Shown here one piece after another: positions 26,365 through 33,376 of a DNA stretch of 64,000 nt. This stretch comes from Salinimicrobium marinum (GTDB lineage: Bacteria; Bacteroidota; Bacteroidia; Flavobacteriales; Flavobacteriaceae), in NCBI RefSeq assembly GCF_014651535.1, contig NZ_BMXB01000016.1, positions 1-64,000 on the forward strand, in the 5' to 3' direction. The position numbers and the translations under genes were made by a program. Below the pieces are notes generated by a model that saw nothing but the letters and a program-made list of their open reading frames with translations, was not told the DNA's origin and searched no databases. How positions within the stretch are numbered: position 1 is the stretch's first letter; every line of letters begins with the position of its first letter.

Positions 26365-26392
26365 TAATTCAATCATCAAAAAAAACTGCACT

Positions 26393-27118
26393 ATGAACAC
26401 ACTGGAATCAAAAACAGTAGCCGATCTGGTTACGGAGAACATTCAGACTGCACATGTTTTTAAAAAATACGGAATTGATTTTTGCTGCGGCGGAGGAATT
26501 AGCGTAAAACGGGCAGCCGAAAAAGCAGCAATAAGGTATGAAGACCTTGAAAAAGACCTGCTGGGAGTAGAGAATACCACCGGCCGCACCAACAATTACA
26601 ACAGCTGGAAACTGGATTTTCTTACAGATCATATTATCAATGTGCATCATGCCTATGTACAGGAAAATATTCCTCTTATCTACCAGTATGCGTTACGGGT
26701 AGTGCGGGTGCATGGAAGTAATTACCCCGAATTGGTACAAATTCAGCGGTTATTTTCTGAAATTTCCAGGGAACTGCGGGCTCATTTAAAGAAGGAAGAA
26801 GAGATCTTGTTTCCGTTCATTAAAAAGATGGTAAAGGCGAAGAAAGAAGGAACCGATTTTTCGCCGCCAGATTTCGGGACTGTAGACAACCGTATCAAAA
26901 TGATGGAAACCGAGCATGAAGAAGCCGGTGGAATCCTACGGCAGATCTCTGCATTAAGCAATAAATATATTCCTCCACAGGAAGCCTGCAATACCTTCAG
27001 GGCATTTTATGCCAAGCTGGAAGAATTTGAGCAGGACCTGCATCAACATGTGCACCTGGAAAACAATATCCTGTTTCCAAAGGCCCTAAACCTGGAGAAA
27101 AAACTTTCTGTAGTATAA
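26393..27118 (+). CDS. ric: iron-sulfur cluster repair di-iron protein (Ric/ScdA/YtfE)
   Basis: A 241-residue protein that restores iron-sulfur clusters damaged by nitric oxide or peroxide. The N-terminal ScdA domain (TVADLVTENIQTAHVFKKYG) ends with the signature DFCCGGG. The hemerythrin-like domain supplies the di-iron ligands: His in DHIINVHHAYV, HLKKEEEILFPF, ETEHEEAGG and HQHVHLENNILFP. The start at 26,393 is chosen from the promoter geometry and the family N terminus. It lies among hemerythrins, NarK transporters and a nitrate reductase, a setting in which nitric oxide stress is expected. The family call is very secure. Confidence 0.93.
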   Translation: MNTLESKTVADLVTENIQTAHVFKKYGIDFCCGGGISVKRAAEKAAIRYEDLEKDLLGVENTTGRTNNYNSWKLDFLTDHIINVHHAYVQENIPLIYQYALRVVRVHGSNYPELVQIQRLFSEISRELRAHLKKEEEILFPFIKKMVKAKKEGTDFSPPDFGTVDNRIKMMETEHEEAGGILRQISALSNKYIPPQEACNTFRAFYAKLEEFEQDLHQHVHLENNILFPKALNLEKKLSVV

Positions 27119-27259
27119 AATATAAAATCCTGAAAGCCTTGCCTGTCACTCGTGCAGCCGGGGCTCTACAGGATAAACCAAAGGGAGAAATTCTGATTCC
27201 CCGGTAGCTCCTGCACCATAATTTTCAGAATTATTCAGAAGTAAAAACTCAGAAAACAA

Positions 27260-27727
27260 ATGAAGAAGCCTATAAAACGTCATGAAGCCTTAAAACCATT
27301 GAGCAGGGAACACCACCATGGACTGTTGTTGTGTTGGAAGATTAGAGAAGGAGTAAAACGGAATGTCGAGATGCAGCGCATAAAGGAATATATAGATTGG
27401 TTTGAAACGAAATACCTCGATCCTCATTTCGAGGCAGAGGAGCAGTATATTTTTCCGGTGCTGGGCAATGAAAATGCACTTGTGCAGCGCGCCCTTGCAG
27501 AGCACAGAAGACTAAGGCGGTTGTTTAACCAGGAGGAGGAAGTATTTAAGGCCATTCATGCTATTGAAGAAGAGCTGGACCTGCATATTCGGTTTGAAGA
27601 AAGGATCCTTTTTAACAAGATACAGGAAGTAGCTACCCCAAAAGAATATGCCGAAATCGAGGAGCGTCACCAGAGTATCAAATTTTCAGATGATGACTGG
27701 AAAGACCATTTCTGGAACTCTAATTAA
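27260..27727 (+). CDS. hemerythrin-domain protein 1
   Basis: A 155-residue four-helix protein with di-iron ligand motifs of the hemerythrin HHE type: SREHHHGLLLCW, DPHFEAEEQYIFP, LAEHRRLRRLF and LDLHIRFEERILF. It begins 141 bases after ric, with no visible terminator between them. Together with the gene at 27,762 it forms a tandem duplicate; the pair shares IDWFE, LGPHFE-like and EEQYIFPVLGN stretches. Small cytoplasmic hemerythrins of this type bind oxygen or nitric oxide, or handle iron. Position next to ric supports a nitrosative or oxygen-shift role; the ligand is not known. Confidence 0.82.
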   Translation: MKKPIKRHEALKPLSREHHHGLLLCWKIREGVKRNVEMQRIKEYIDWFETKYLDPHFEAEEQYIFPVLGNENALVQRALAEHRRLRRLFNQEEEVFKAIHAIEEELDLHIRFEERILFNKIQEVATPKEYAEIEERHQSIKFSDDDWKDHFWNSN

Positions 27728-27761
27728 TAACAACCTTTTATTATAATTCAAACATTGAACC

Positions 27762-28220
27762 ATGACCGTTTTTGCAAAAAACCAGGAACCGCTGGAATCT
27801 CTGACGAACGAACATAAGCATACTCTTGAATTTTGTGCACGTATCCGCAAAGGTCTTCACCGAAACATTGAAACCGTCCGGATAAGGAAATATATCGACT
27901 GGTTTGAAAAAAATTATTTAGGACCTCATTTTGAACTCGAAGAGCAGTATATTTTTCCTGTGCTGGGGAACAATGCAAGGGTGAAAAAAGCGCTTGCCAA
28001 TCACCGGCGCATACGGCGCCTGCTTAGCTGCAGTTGTACCGATGAGAAGGTATTGAACCTGCTGGAGGAAGAACTGGCTACTTACATTCGTTTTGAAGAA
28101 AGGACGCTTTACAAGGAGATAAGAATGGCGGCCGGTGCCGAAGAACTTTCCCGCATGAAGCAGCATCACGACAGCATTGACTTTTCGGAAGATACCTGGA
28201 AAGATACCTTCTGGGTTTAA
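27762..28220 (+). CDS. hemerythrin-domain protein 2 (tandem paralogue)
   Basis: A 152-residue paralogue of the preceding gene, 34 bases downstream. The ligand motifs are TNEHKHTLEFC, LGPHFELEEQYIFPVLG, LANHRRIRRLL and LATYIRFEERTLY. One difference stands out: the last motif reads T-Y-I-R-F-E-E where copy 1 has L-H-I-R-F-E-E, so one expected histidine ligand is a tyrosine. The iron site may therefore be altered and the two copies may have diverged in function. A stem-loop and a terminator follow at 28,437-28,515. Confidence 0.8.
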   Translation: MTVFAKNQEPLESLTNEHKHTLEFCARIRKGLHRNIETVRIRKYIDWFEKNYLGPHFELEEQYIFPVLGNNARVKKALANHRRIRRLLSCSCTDEKVLNLLEEELATYIRFEERTLYKEIRMAAGAEELSRMKQHHDSIDFSEDTWKDTFWV

Positions 28221-28436
28221 TAAATCTTTAATCTCTATTTCTGAAGATCTTCTTCCGGAACTGAATCCTGCTCCCATTATCACAAAATCCTGATTAAATG
28301 CTCGAAATTAAATACTGAAGTTGCGCATTTGTACTAAAACCGATAACTTTATTGCAATAGCATTAATAAAATAAAAATTCTCCGTGTTCTTTTTTAAGCT
28401 GAAGGAATACCTGCAGTTGGAATGATCTTGATGAAC

Positions 28437-28466
28437 AGCTGGTTCTCTTTTTAATAAGAAACCAGC
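28437..28466 (+). other. stem-loop downstream of hemerythrin 2
   Basis: AGCTGGTT (28,437-28,444) pairs perfectly with AACCAGCT (28,459-28,466) around a loop of 14 bases. No T-run follows. It may stabilise the mRNA end or be part of a leader. It lies in the 560-base gap between hemerythrin 2 and narK, where no coding frame was supported. Confidence 0.4.
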
Positions 28467-28491
28467 TTTGAAATTATTCCGGAACTAAAAA

Positions 28492-28515
28492 GACTCCACA
28501 CCTGGAGCCTTTTTT
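28492..28515 (+). terminator. terminator of the ric-hemerythrin unit
   Basis: The stem CTCCA/TGGAG around CACC, extended by weak pairs, is followed by CC and six T. It separates the hemerythrin genes from the narK promoter. Confidence 0.6.
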
Positions 28516-28621
28516 CATATTAAGGGGACTTTGTTTACGTCGTTACTATGTTTTTTATCCACATCCTGAAATAAGAAAAAGTGTTTTCATGTATGAAAAT
28601 CGGGAGAAAAAATATAGCTAA

Positions 28622-28666
28622 ACTGATGATGGTCATTTTTGTGCCAGGCTTAAGCACAGATATTTG
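28622..28666 (+). promoter_or_regulatory. CRP/FNR-type promoter of narK
   Basis: TGA-N6-TCA at 28,624-28,635 (context ACTGA...TCATT) lies exactly 29.5 bases, centre to first base, before GATATTTG (28,659-28,666), a variant -7 element with the conserved TTTG. The dyad arms are weaker than at ric and 32,071, but the spacing is the same. The predicted start is near 28,671. Confidence 0.55.
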
Positions 28667-28676
28667 CATCGACCAA

Positions 28677-28728
28677 TTTTTAAAAACCGGAAGATGGAAA
28701 ATGATGTTATTGTTCCGGGTTTTTAAAA
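28677..28728 (+). promoter_or_regulatory. long inverted repeat in the narK leader
   Basis: TTTTAAAAACCGGAA (28,677-28,691) is complementary to TTCCGGGTTTTTAAAA (28,713-28,728) with one bulged G, around a loop of about 20 bases. It starts within about 6 bases of the predicted transcript start, so it would be a hairpin at the 5' end of the narK mRNA. It could protect the transcript or be a second operator. Confidence 0.5.
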
Positions 28729-28780
28729 TTTTGAAATAGACTTTTTGAATTGTAAATCGTTAAAACCTGGAAACAAGGAT

Positions 28781-30274
28781 ATGGAAAAACCTACCAGTAC
28801 GTCGCACAAGATGCTTTTTCTAAATACTCTGGCCTTCACAATTTGTTTTGCAGTCTGGATGTTCAATGGTGTAACAGTTACCTTTTTGGTAGATAACGGG
28901 GCTTACGACTGGGATTCGGTACAAATAGGCTGGCTACTGGGAATTCCTGTACTTACCGGTTCTCTTTTTAGATTGCCTCTTGGGATCATGACCGATAAAT
29001 TCGGCGGAAAATGGGTTTTTGGAGGCCTTTTGCTGATAAGTGCCGTCCCCATGTTTCTTCTTCAATACGTAGATTCATTCCTGGGCTTTGCCCTTTGTAG
29101 CTTTGGCTATGGATTAACCGGAGCCGGCTTTGCGGTGGGGATTGGTTATACCTCGGTTTGGTACAACAAAGAATGGCAGGGACGTGCCCTGGGGATCTTT
29201 GGAGCCGGAAATGCCGGCGCTGCGCTTACTACTTTGTTCGCGCCCACAATCCTGGAAAATCTTACCAATAATGGAGCAGATATAGAGAACTGGAGAACAC
29301 TTCCGGTAATTTATGCTGCAATACTAGTGTTAATGGCAGTCATTTTCCTGGTCTTCGCCACCAATAAAAAACCTTCGGCACAACGTACTATGAAAAAACT
29401 CATGCAGCCTCTTAAGAGTATACGGGTGTGGCGTTTTGGTCTTTACTATTTCCTGGTCTTTGGTTGTTTTGTGGCATTTTCGCAATGGCTGGTTCCGTAT
29501 TATGTAAACGTATATTATCTGCCTCTTGTTACAGCGGGAATACTTGCTGCGGCCTTTAGTTTCCCCTCGGGTGTTATAAGAGCTTTAGGAGGATGGATGT
29601 CCGATAAATGGGGTGCGCGTAAGGTAATGTATTGGGTATTAGGATCCTCATTGGTGATAAGTTTCCTGCTGATATTTCCGAAGATGGAAATTTATTCTCC
29701 GGGAAATGGAATTATGGCGAAACAGGCAGGTGAGGTCACCCACGTTTCTGAAGATCGTATTGTGGCAGGAGGGGTGGAATATCCACTCATAGCAAAAGAT
29801 GAAACAAATTTTGATGAGGTAGAAGGAGATTTTGTTTTTCCGAAGAAAGAAACCTGGCAGGAACCTGTGGTACAGGTGGGGCAACAGGTTGAGAAAAAAG
29901 AATTACTTGCCGGTGGCGAGACCAAGATATTTTTTGAAGCAAACGTGTGGGTATTTACTTTCCTGGTCATTATCTTGGGTAGCATCTGGGGTGTGGGAAA
30001 AGCTGCTGTTTATAAACATATTCCGGAGTATTTCCCCGAAGAAGTGGGCGTAGTGGGAGGAATGGTTGGGGTTCTTGGCGGTCTTGGTGGATTTTTCTGT
30101 CCTATCATTTTTGGTTACCTGCTCAATGGTAGCGGACTCTGGACGAGTGCGTGGATGTTCACCTTAATACTTTCGGCTATCTGTCTCTGGTGGATGCACC
30201 GTACTATTCAGAAAATGATGCACAAAGAGCAACCGGACCTAATGCGCCAAATCGAAGCGAAAGAAGAAAAATAA
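28781..30274 (+). CDS. narK: NarK-type nitrate/nitrite transporter with periplasmic insertion
   Basis: A 497-residue major facilitator of the nitrate/nitrite porter family. ATG 28,781 follows an AAGGAT ribosome-binding sequence, so it is preferred over 28,745. Family marks include RLPLGIMTDKFGGKW, SFGYGLTGAGFAVGIGYTS, GNAGAALTT and the second-half ALGGWMSDKWGARK. About 86 residues (roughly 302-388, between helices 9 and 10 on the periplasmic side) are inserted. They look beta-rich, with repeated VQVGQQVEKKELLAGG-like turns unlike ordinary NarK. It is followed 20 bases later by a second NarK gene. Paired NarK proteins often combine nitrate/proton symport and nitrate/nitrite exchange; which copy does which is unknown. 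Confidence 0.9.
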   Translation: MEKPTSTSHKMLFLNTLAFTICFAVWMFNGVTVTFLVDNGAYDWDSVQIGWLLGIPVLTGSLFRLPLGIMTDKFGGKWVFGGLLLISAVPMFLLQYVDSFLGFALCSFGYGLTGAGFAVGIGYTSVWYNKEWQGRALGIFGAGNAGAALTTLFAPTILENLTNNGADIENWRTLPVIYAAILVLMAVIFLVFATNKKPSAQRTMKKLMQPLKSIRVWRFGLYYFLVFGCFVAFSQWLVPYYVNVYYLPLVTAGILAAAFSFPSGVIRALGGWMSDKWGARKVMYWVLGSSLVISFLLIFPKMEIYSPGNGIMAKQAGEVTHVSEDRIVAGGVEYPLIAKDETNFDEVEGDFVFPKKETWQEPVVQVGQQVEKKELLAGGETKIFFEANVWVFTFLVIILGSIWGVGKAAVYKHIPEYFPEEVGVVGGMVGVLGGLGGFFCPIIFGYLLNGSGLWTSAWMFTLILSAICLWWMHRTIQKMMHKEQPDLMRQIEAKEEK

Positions 30275-30294
30275 TTTGCTAAAACCATGATATT

Positions 30295-31890
30295 ATGAAG
30301 ACCAACTTAGAAGAATGGAATGTTGAAGATCCGGTTTTTTGGGAACAGAAAGGTAAGAAAATAGCCTACAGAAACTTATGGCTCTCTATTCCTGCTCTCC
30401 TGCTTTCTTTTGCAGTTTGGATGATGTGGAGTATTATCACCACCAAAATGAAGGAATTCAACTTTCATTTCGGAATGATTACCCCCGGAATGTCTGAAGA
30501 AATGGTGAAAGAACAACTGGTGGTCATCAATAACTTATATTATACATTACCTGCCATTGCCGGACTTGCCGGTGCCACTTTAAGAATTCCGAATTCCTTT
30601 CTTATAGCACTGGGCGGAGGCAGAAACGTGGTGTTTACAACCACGGCGCTTTTATTGATTCCGGCTTTTGGGGTTGGATTTGCCCTGGCAGATCAAAATA
30701 CGCCATATATCACTTTTGCGGTACTCGCTCTTTTATCGGGTTTTGGAGGTGGGAATTTTGCCTCTTCTATGAGTAACATCAGTTATTTTTTTCCGAAGAG
30801 AATGCAGGGAACGTCTCTAGGCCTGAATGCCGGGATTGGAAATCTTGGGGTCGGGATCATGCAGAAAATGATTCCGTTTGTAATTGGTATTTTTCTTTTT
30901 TCGGCTGTTGGTGCCGAAGGTGAAGTGATAGAAAATCAACCTCTCGCAGGATTACAGAATGCGGGCTGGATATGGATACCTATTGTTTTTGCAGCAGTTG
31001 CGGCTTATTTTGGGATGAACAATGTGGTAACAGGAACACCTAAGCTGCCGGGTACTGTGCAGGGAATTGCCAAAACACTTTTTATGGTAGGGATTGGCCT
31101 TTTATCTGCCGCTCTTGGTTCTTATTTACTGGTGGGACTGGAGATTAATATGTGGATCGTATTGCCAGTGGTGGTGATACTTACACTGCTTTTAATGAAA
31201 TACCTGAGTCCGAAAGATATTAAACAAAGCCTGGACAAACAGTTTTCTATTCTTTCGGATAAACACAACTGGATCATGACCATCATTTATACGATGACCT
31301 TTGGTTCTTTTATTGGATTTTCAGCGGCATTTCCGAAACTTTGTCAGGATATATTCGTTTATACAGATCCTGCTAATCCTCAATACACAAACCCCAATGC
31401 GCCTGATTTTCTTACCTGGGTTTTTATAGGACCCATGCTTGGAGCATTAGTGCGGCCTGTGGGAGGCTGGCTTTCAGATAAAATGAATAGTGGTTCCAGA
31501 GTGACCACTTATAGTACTGTAGTGACTGTGATTGCTACTTTGGCTGTGGCGTACTTTGTGGTCCAGGCCAGGGAAAGTGCTACTCCCGAAGCTTACTGGT
31601 GGCCGTTCTTTGCCTGTTTTATGGTATTATTTGTTACAACAGGAATTGGAAATGGATCCACCTTCAGGAGTATTCCATATATTTTTAGCAAGGAAAAAGC
31701 AGGGCCGGTCCTGGGCTGGACCTCAGCGATTGCGGCTTATGGAGCCTTTATTATTCCGCAGGTATTTGGGGAACAGATCCAGATGGGAACTCCAGAATAT
31801 GCTTTGTATGGCTTCGGAATTTATTATGTAATCTGTTTAGGACTTAACTGGTGGTATTATGATCGTTCCGGTTCAGGAATTGATTGCTGA
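30295..31890 (+). CDS. narK: second NarK-type nitrate/nitrite transporter
   Basis: A 531-residue major facilitator, probably co-transcribed with the first narK. The charged N-terminal tail (EEWNVEDPVFWEQKGKKIAYR) is followed by helices with NarK marks: LRIPNSFLIALGGGRN, LLSGFGGGNFASSMSNISYF and GNLGVGIMQK in the first half, and VRPVGGWLSDKMNSGSR and GIGNGSTFRSIPYIF in the second. The conserved arginines in these motifs are those that bind nitrate in known NarK structures. It lacks the periplasmic insertion of its neighbour. A T-run hairpin follows at 31,918-31,954. Confidence 0.92.
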   Translation: MKTNLEEWNVEDPVFWEQKGKKIAYRNLWLSIPALLLSFAVWMMWSIITTKMKEFNFHFGMITPGMSEEMVKEQLVVINNLYYTLPAIAGLAGATLRIPNSFLIALGGGRNVVFTTTALLLIPAFGVGFALADQNTPYITFAVLALLSGFGGGNFASSMSNISYFFPKRMQGTSLGLNAGIGNLGVGIMQKMIPFVIGIFLFSAVGAEGEVIENQPLAGLQNAGWIWIPIVFAAVAAYFGMNNVVTGTPKLPGTVQGIAKTLFMVGIGLLSAALGSYLLVGLEINMWIVLPVVVILTLLLMKYLSPKDIKQSLDKQFSILSDKHNWIMTIIYTMTFGSFIGFSAAFPKLCQDIFVYTDPANPQYTNPNAPDFLTWVFIGPMLGALVRPVGGWLSDKMNSGSRVTTYSTVVTVIATLAVAYFVVQARESATPEAYWWPFFACFMVLFVTTGIGNGSTFRSIPYIFSKEKAGPVLGWTSAIAAYGAFIIPQVFGEQIQMGTPEYALYGFGIYYVICLGLNWWYYDRSGSGIDC

Positions 31891-31917
31891 TCGAATTTAA
31901 ATATACTTAAACAGAAA

Positions 31918-31954
31918 TCCCTTTCTGCCTGTTTCTGGTGGAGAGGGGTTTTTT
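31918..31954 (+). terminator. possible terminator of the narK pair
   Basis: CCC at 31,919-31,921 can pair with GGG at 31,946-31,948, extended by wobble pairs, and six T follow. The stem is weak, so this is tentative. The rest of the 407-base gap contains the nitrate reductase promoter at 32,068-32,115 and a long leader. Confidence 0.4.
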
Positions 31955-32067
31955 GTTCCGGAAAATGTTCTCTTTTAACCAGCTCCCTCTTGCATTTATG
32001 TCCGGGCTACGGCTCCTACTTCAATAATTTTACCTTTTTAATCTTCTCCGGAAAAAGCCGGTTGGGA

Positions 32068-32115
32068 AAATATGATAATGATCATATTTCTTCCTGTCAC
32101 GTTTAGGCATTTTTG
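32068..32115 (+). promoter_or_regulatory. CRP/FNR-type operator and promoter of the nitrate reductase operon
   Basis: AAATATGAT (32,068-32,076) and ATCATATTT (32,081-32,089) form a perfect 9-bp dyad whose core is TATGA-N6-TCATA, the same as at ric. CATTTTTG (32,108-32,115) is the same octamer as the ric -7 element, at the same 29.5-base distance. The predicted start near 32,120 leaves a leader of about 178 bases before the first gene. Confidence 0.72.
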
Positions 32116-32297
32116 TCCCGTAGGAACAGAAATTGCTTTGGCAAGCATATTCTGTTTTTTACACTGAATAATCAGAAAACTGTTAAAAATCATATTTATA
32201 ATCAGTTTAAATTAAGGAATAGCAAAACCTCTCAGTATTAAATTCTTATATTTATGATCCACCAGATTTTTTTAACTTTTTAAAGCCTGCATTAGCT

Positions 32298-33353
32298 ATG
32301 TACAGACTCTTCAAAACTTTAAACCGGCTGGCATTAATTAAAGCAACGATTGCAGCTGTTCTTACAGTTATTTTGGTGCTGATAGGTTCAAGAAATCTTC
32401 AGAATTTTGATCCGGCTTTGATAGCATATCTTATCGGAACGGTCTTCGCTATTTTCGGGATTGCCTATAGATATTCTGTCTGGATTCAGCGCCCGCCAAC
32501 GAAGCTTTACTGGCGCCGTAGTATGCAATTCCTCTTCAGTAAGTTCTTTTTTCCATATTTGTGGAGATCCATAAAATTATTTTTCCGTAACATTTTATTT
32601 CAACGATTTATAGCTTTCCGCAGCAGAAGGAGATGGATAGGGCATTTCCTGCTGGCAACAGGTTGTTTACTCGCTTTTGCCATTACCGTTCCCTTAACCT
32701 TTGGCTGGATACACTTTGTATTAAAACCCGGCGATGATACTACCTATTACGCTTTATTATTTGGATTTGAAGCAGGATCCTTCAGCCTGGGGTCGCCACT
32801 GGCATTTATTGCATTTCACGGGCTGGTATGGAGTTCTGTTCTGGTAACAATCGGTGCGGTATTGATGATGCAGCGTAGATTTACCGATGGGGGATTGATC
32901 GCAACCCAGTCTTTTGAAAATGACTGGCTGCCTTTGATCCTGCTTATCGCAATTTCTGTTACCGGGCTCGGAATTTCTTATGATTATACCTTTCTGGAAG
33001 GTAAAACCTACCAATTTATGGCGGTGACACATGCCATTACTGTGATCTTATTCCTGGTGTGGTTACCTTTCGGAAAATTTTTCCACATCTATCAACGTCT
33101 TGCACAACTGGGGGCTAATCTTTACAAGACAGAAGGCCGCCGCAGAGGAATGGCAGTATGTCCACATACTAAAGATGAATTCGCTACCCAGACTCATATT
33201 GAAGATCTTAAGAAAGTAACAAATGAATTGGGATTTGATTACAGCAAAACAAATGGTAGAAACCATTTGGATCTAAGTCCGGAAGGGAAACGCTCTGCCC
33301 TGGCAATGGCTCACTTACAGGCCCGCCAGAAACAAGGAAAATTCTTTGGTTAA
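32298..33353 (+). CDS. NarI-like b-type cytochrome membrane subunit
   Basis: A 351-residue membrane protein with two N-terminal helices, a basic loop, and a five-helix-like core. Histidines suited to bind two b haems lie in RRWIGHFLLATG, IAFHGLVW and the pair in THAITVILFLVWLPFGKFFHI, spaced as in NarI/DsrM-type quinol oxidising subunits. A soluble tail of about 80 residues follows (VCPHTKDEFATQTHIEDLKK to the end). It is the first gene of the nitrate reductase operon, 23 bases before the catalytic subunit. It probably takes electrons from menaquinol for the iron-sulfur proteins downstream. Haem binding is inferred from histidine pattern, not proven. Confidence 0.7.
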   Translation: MYRLFKTLNRLALIKATIAAVLTVILVLIGSRNLQNFDPALIAYLIGTVFAIFGIAYRYSVWIQRPPTKLYWRRSMQFLFSKFFFPYLWRSIKLFFRNILFQRFIAFRSRRRWIGHFLLATGCLLAFAITVPLTFGWIHFVLKPGDDTTYYALLFGFEAGSFSLGSPLAFIAFHGLVWSSVLVTIGAVLMMQRRFTDGGLIATQSFENDWLPLILLIAISVTGLGISYDYTFLEGKTYQFMAVTHAITVILFLVWLPFGKFFHIYQRLAQLGANLYKTEGRRRGMAVCPHTKDEFATQTHIEDLKKVTNELGFDYSKTNGRNHLDLSPEGKRSALAMAHLQARQKQGKFFG

Positions 33354-33376
33354 AAAAATATATAAAAGAAAAAATA

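Noticed and set aside
26321-26392. Ric start at 26,321
   Set aside because: It falls inside the TATGA-N6-TCATA operator and ahead of the predicted transcript start; the family N terminus begins at 26,393.
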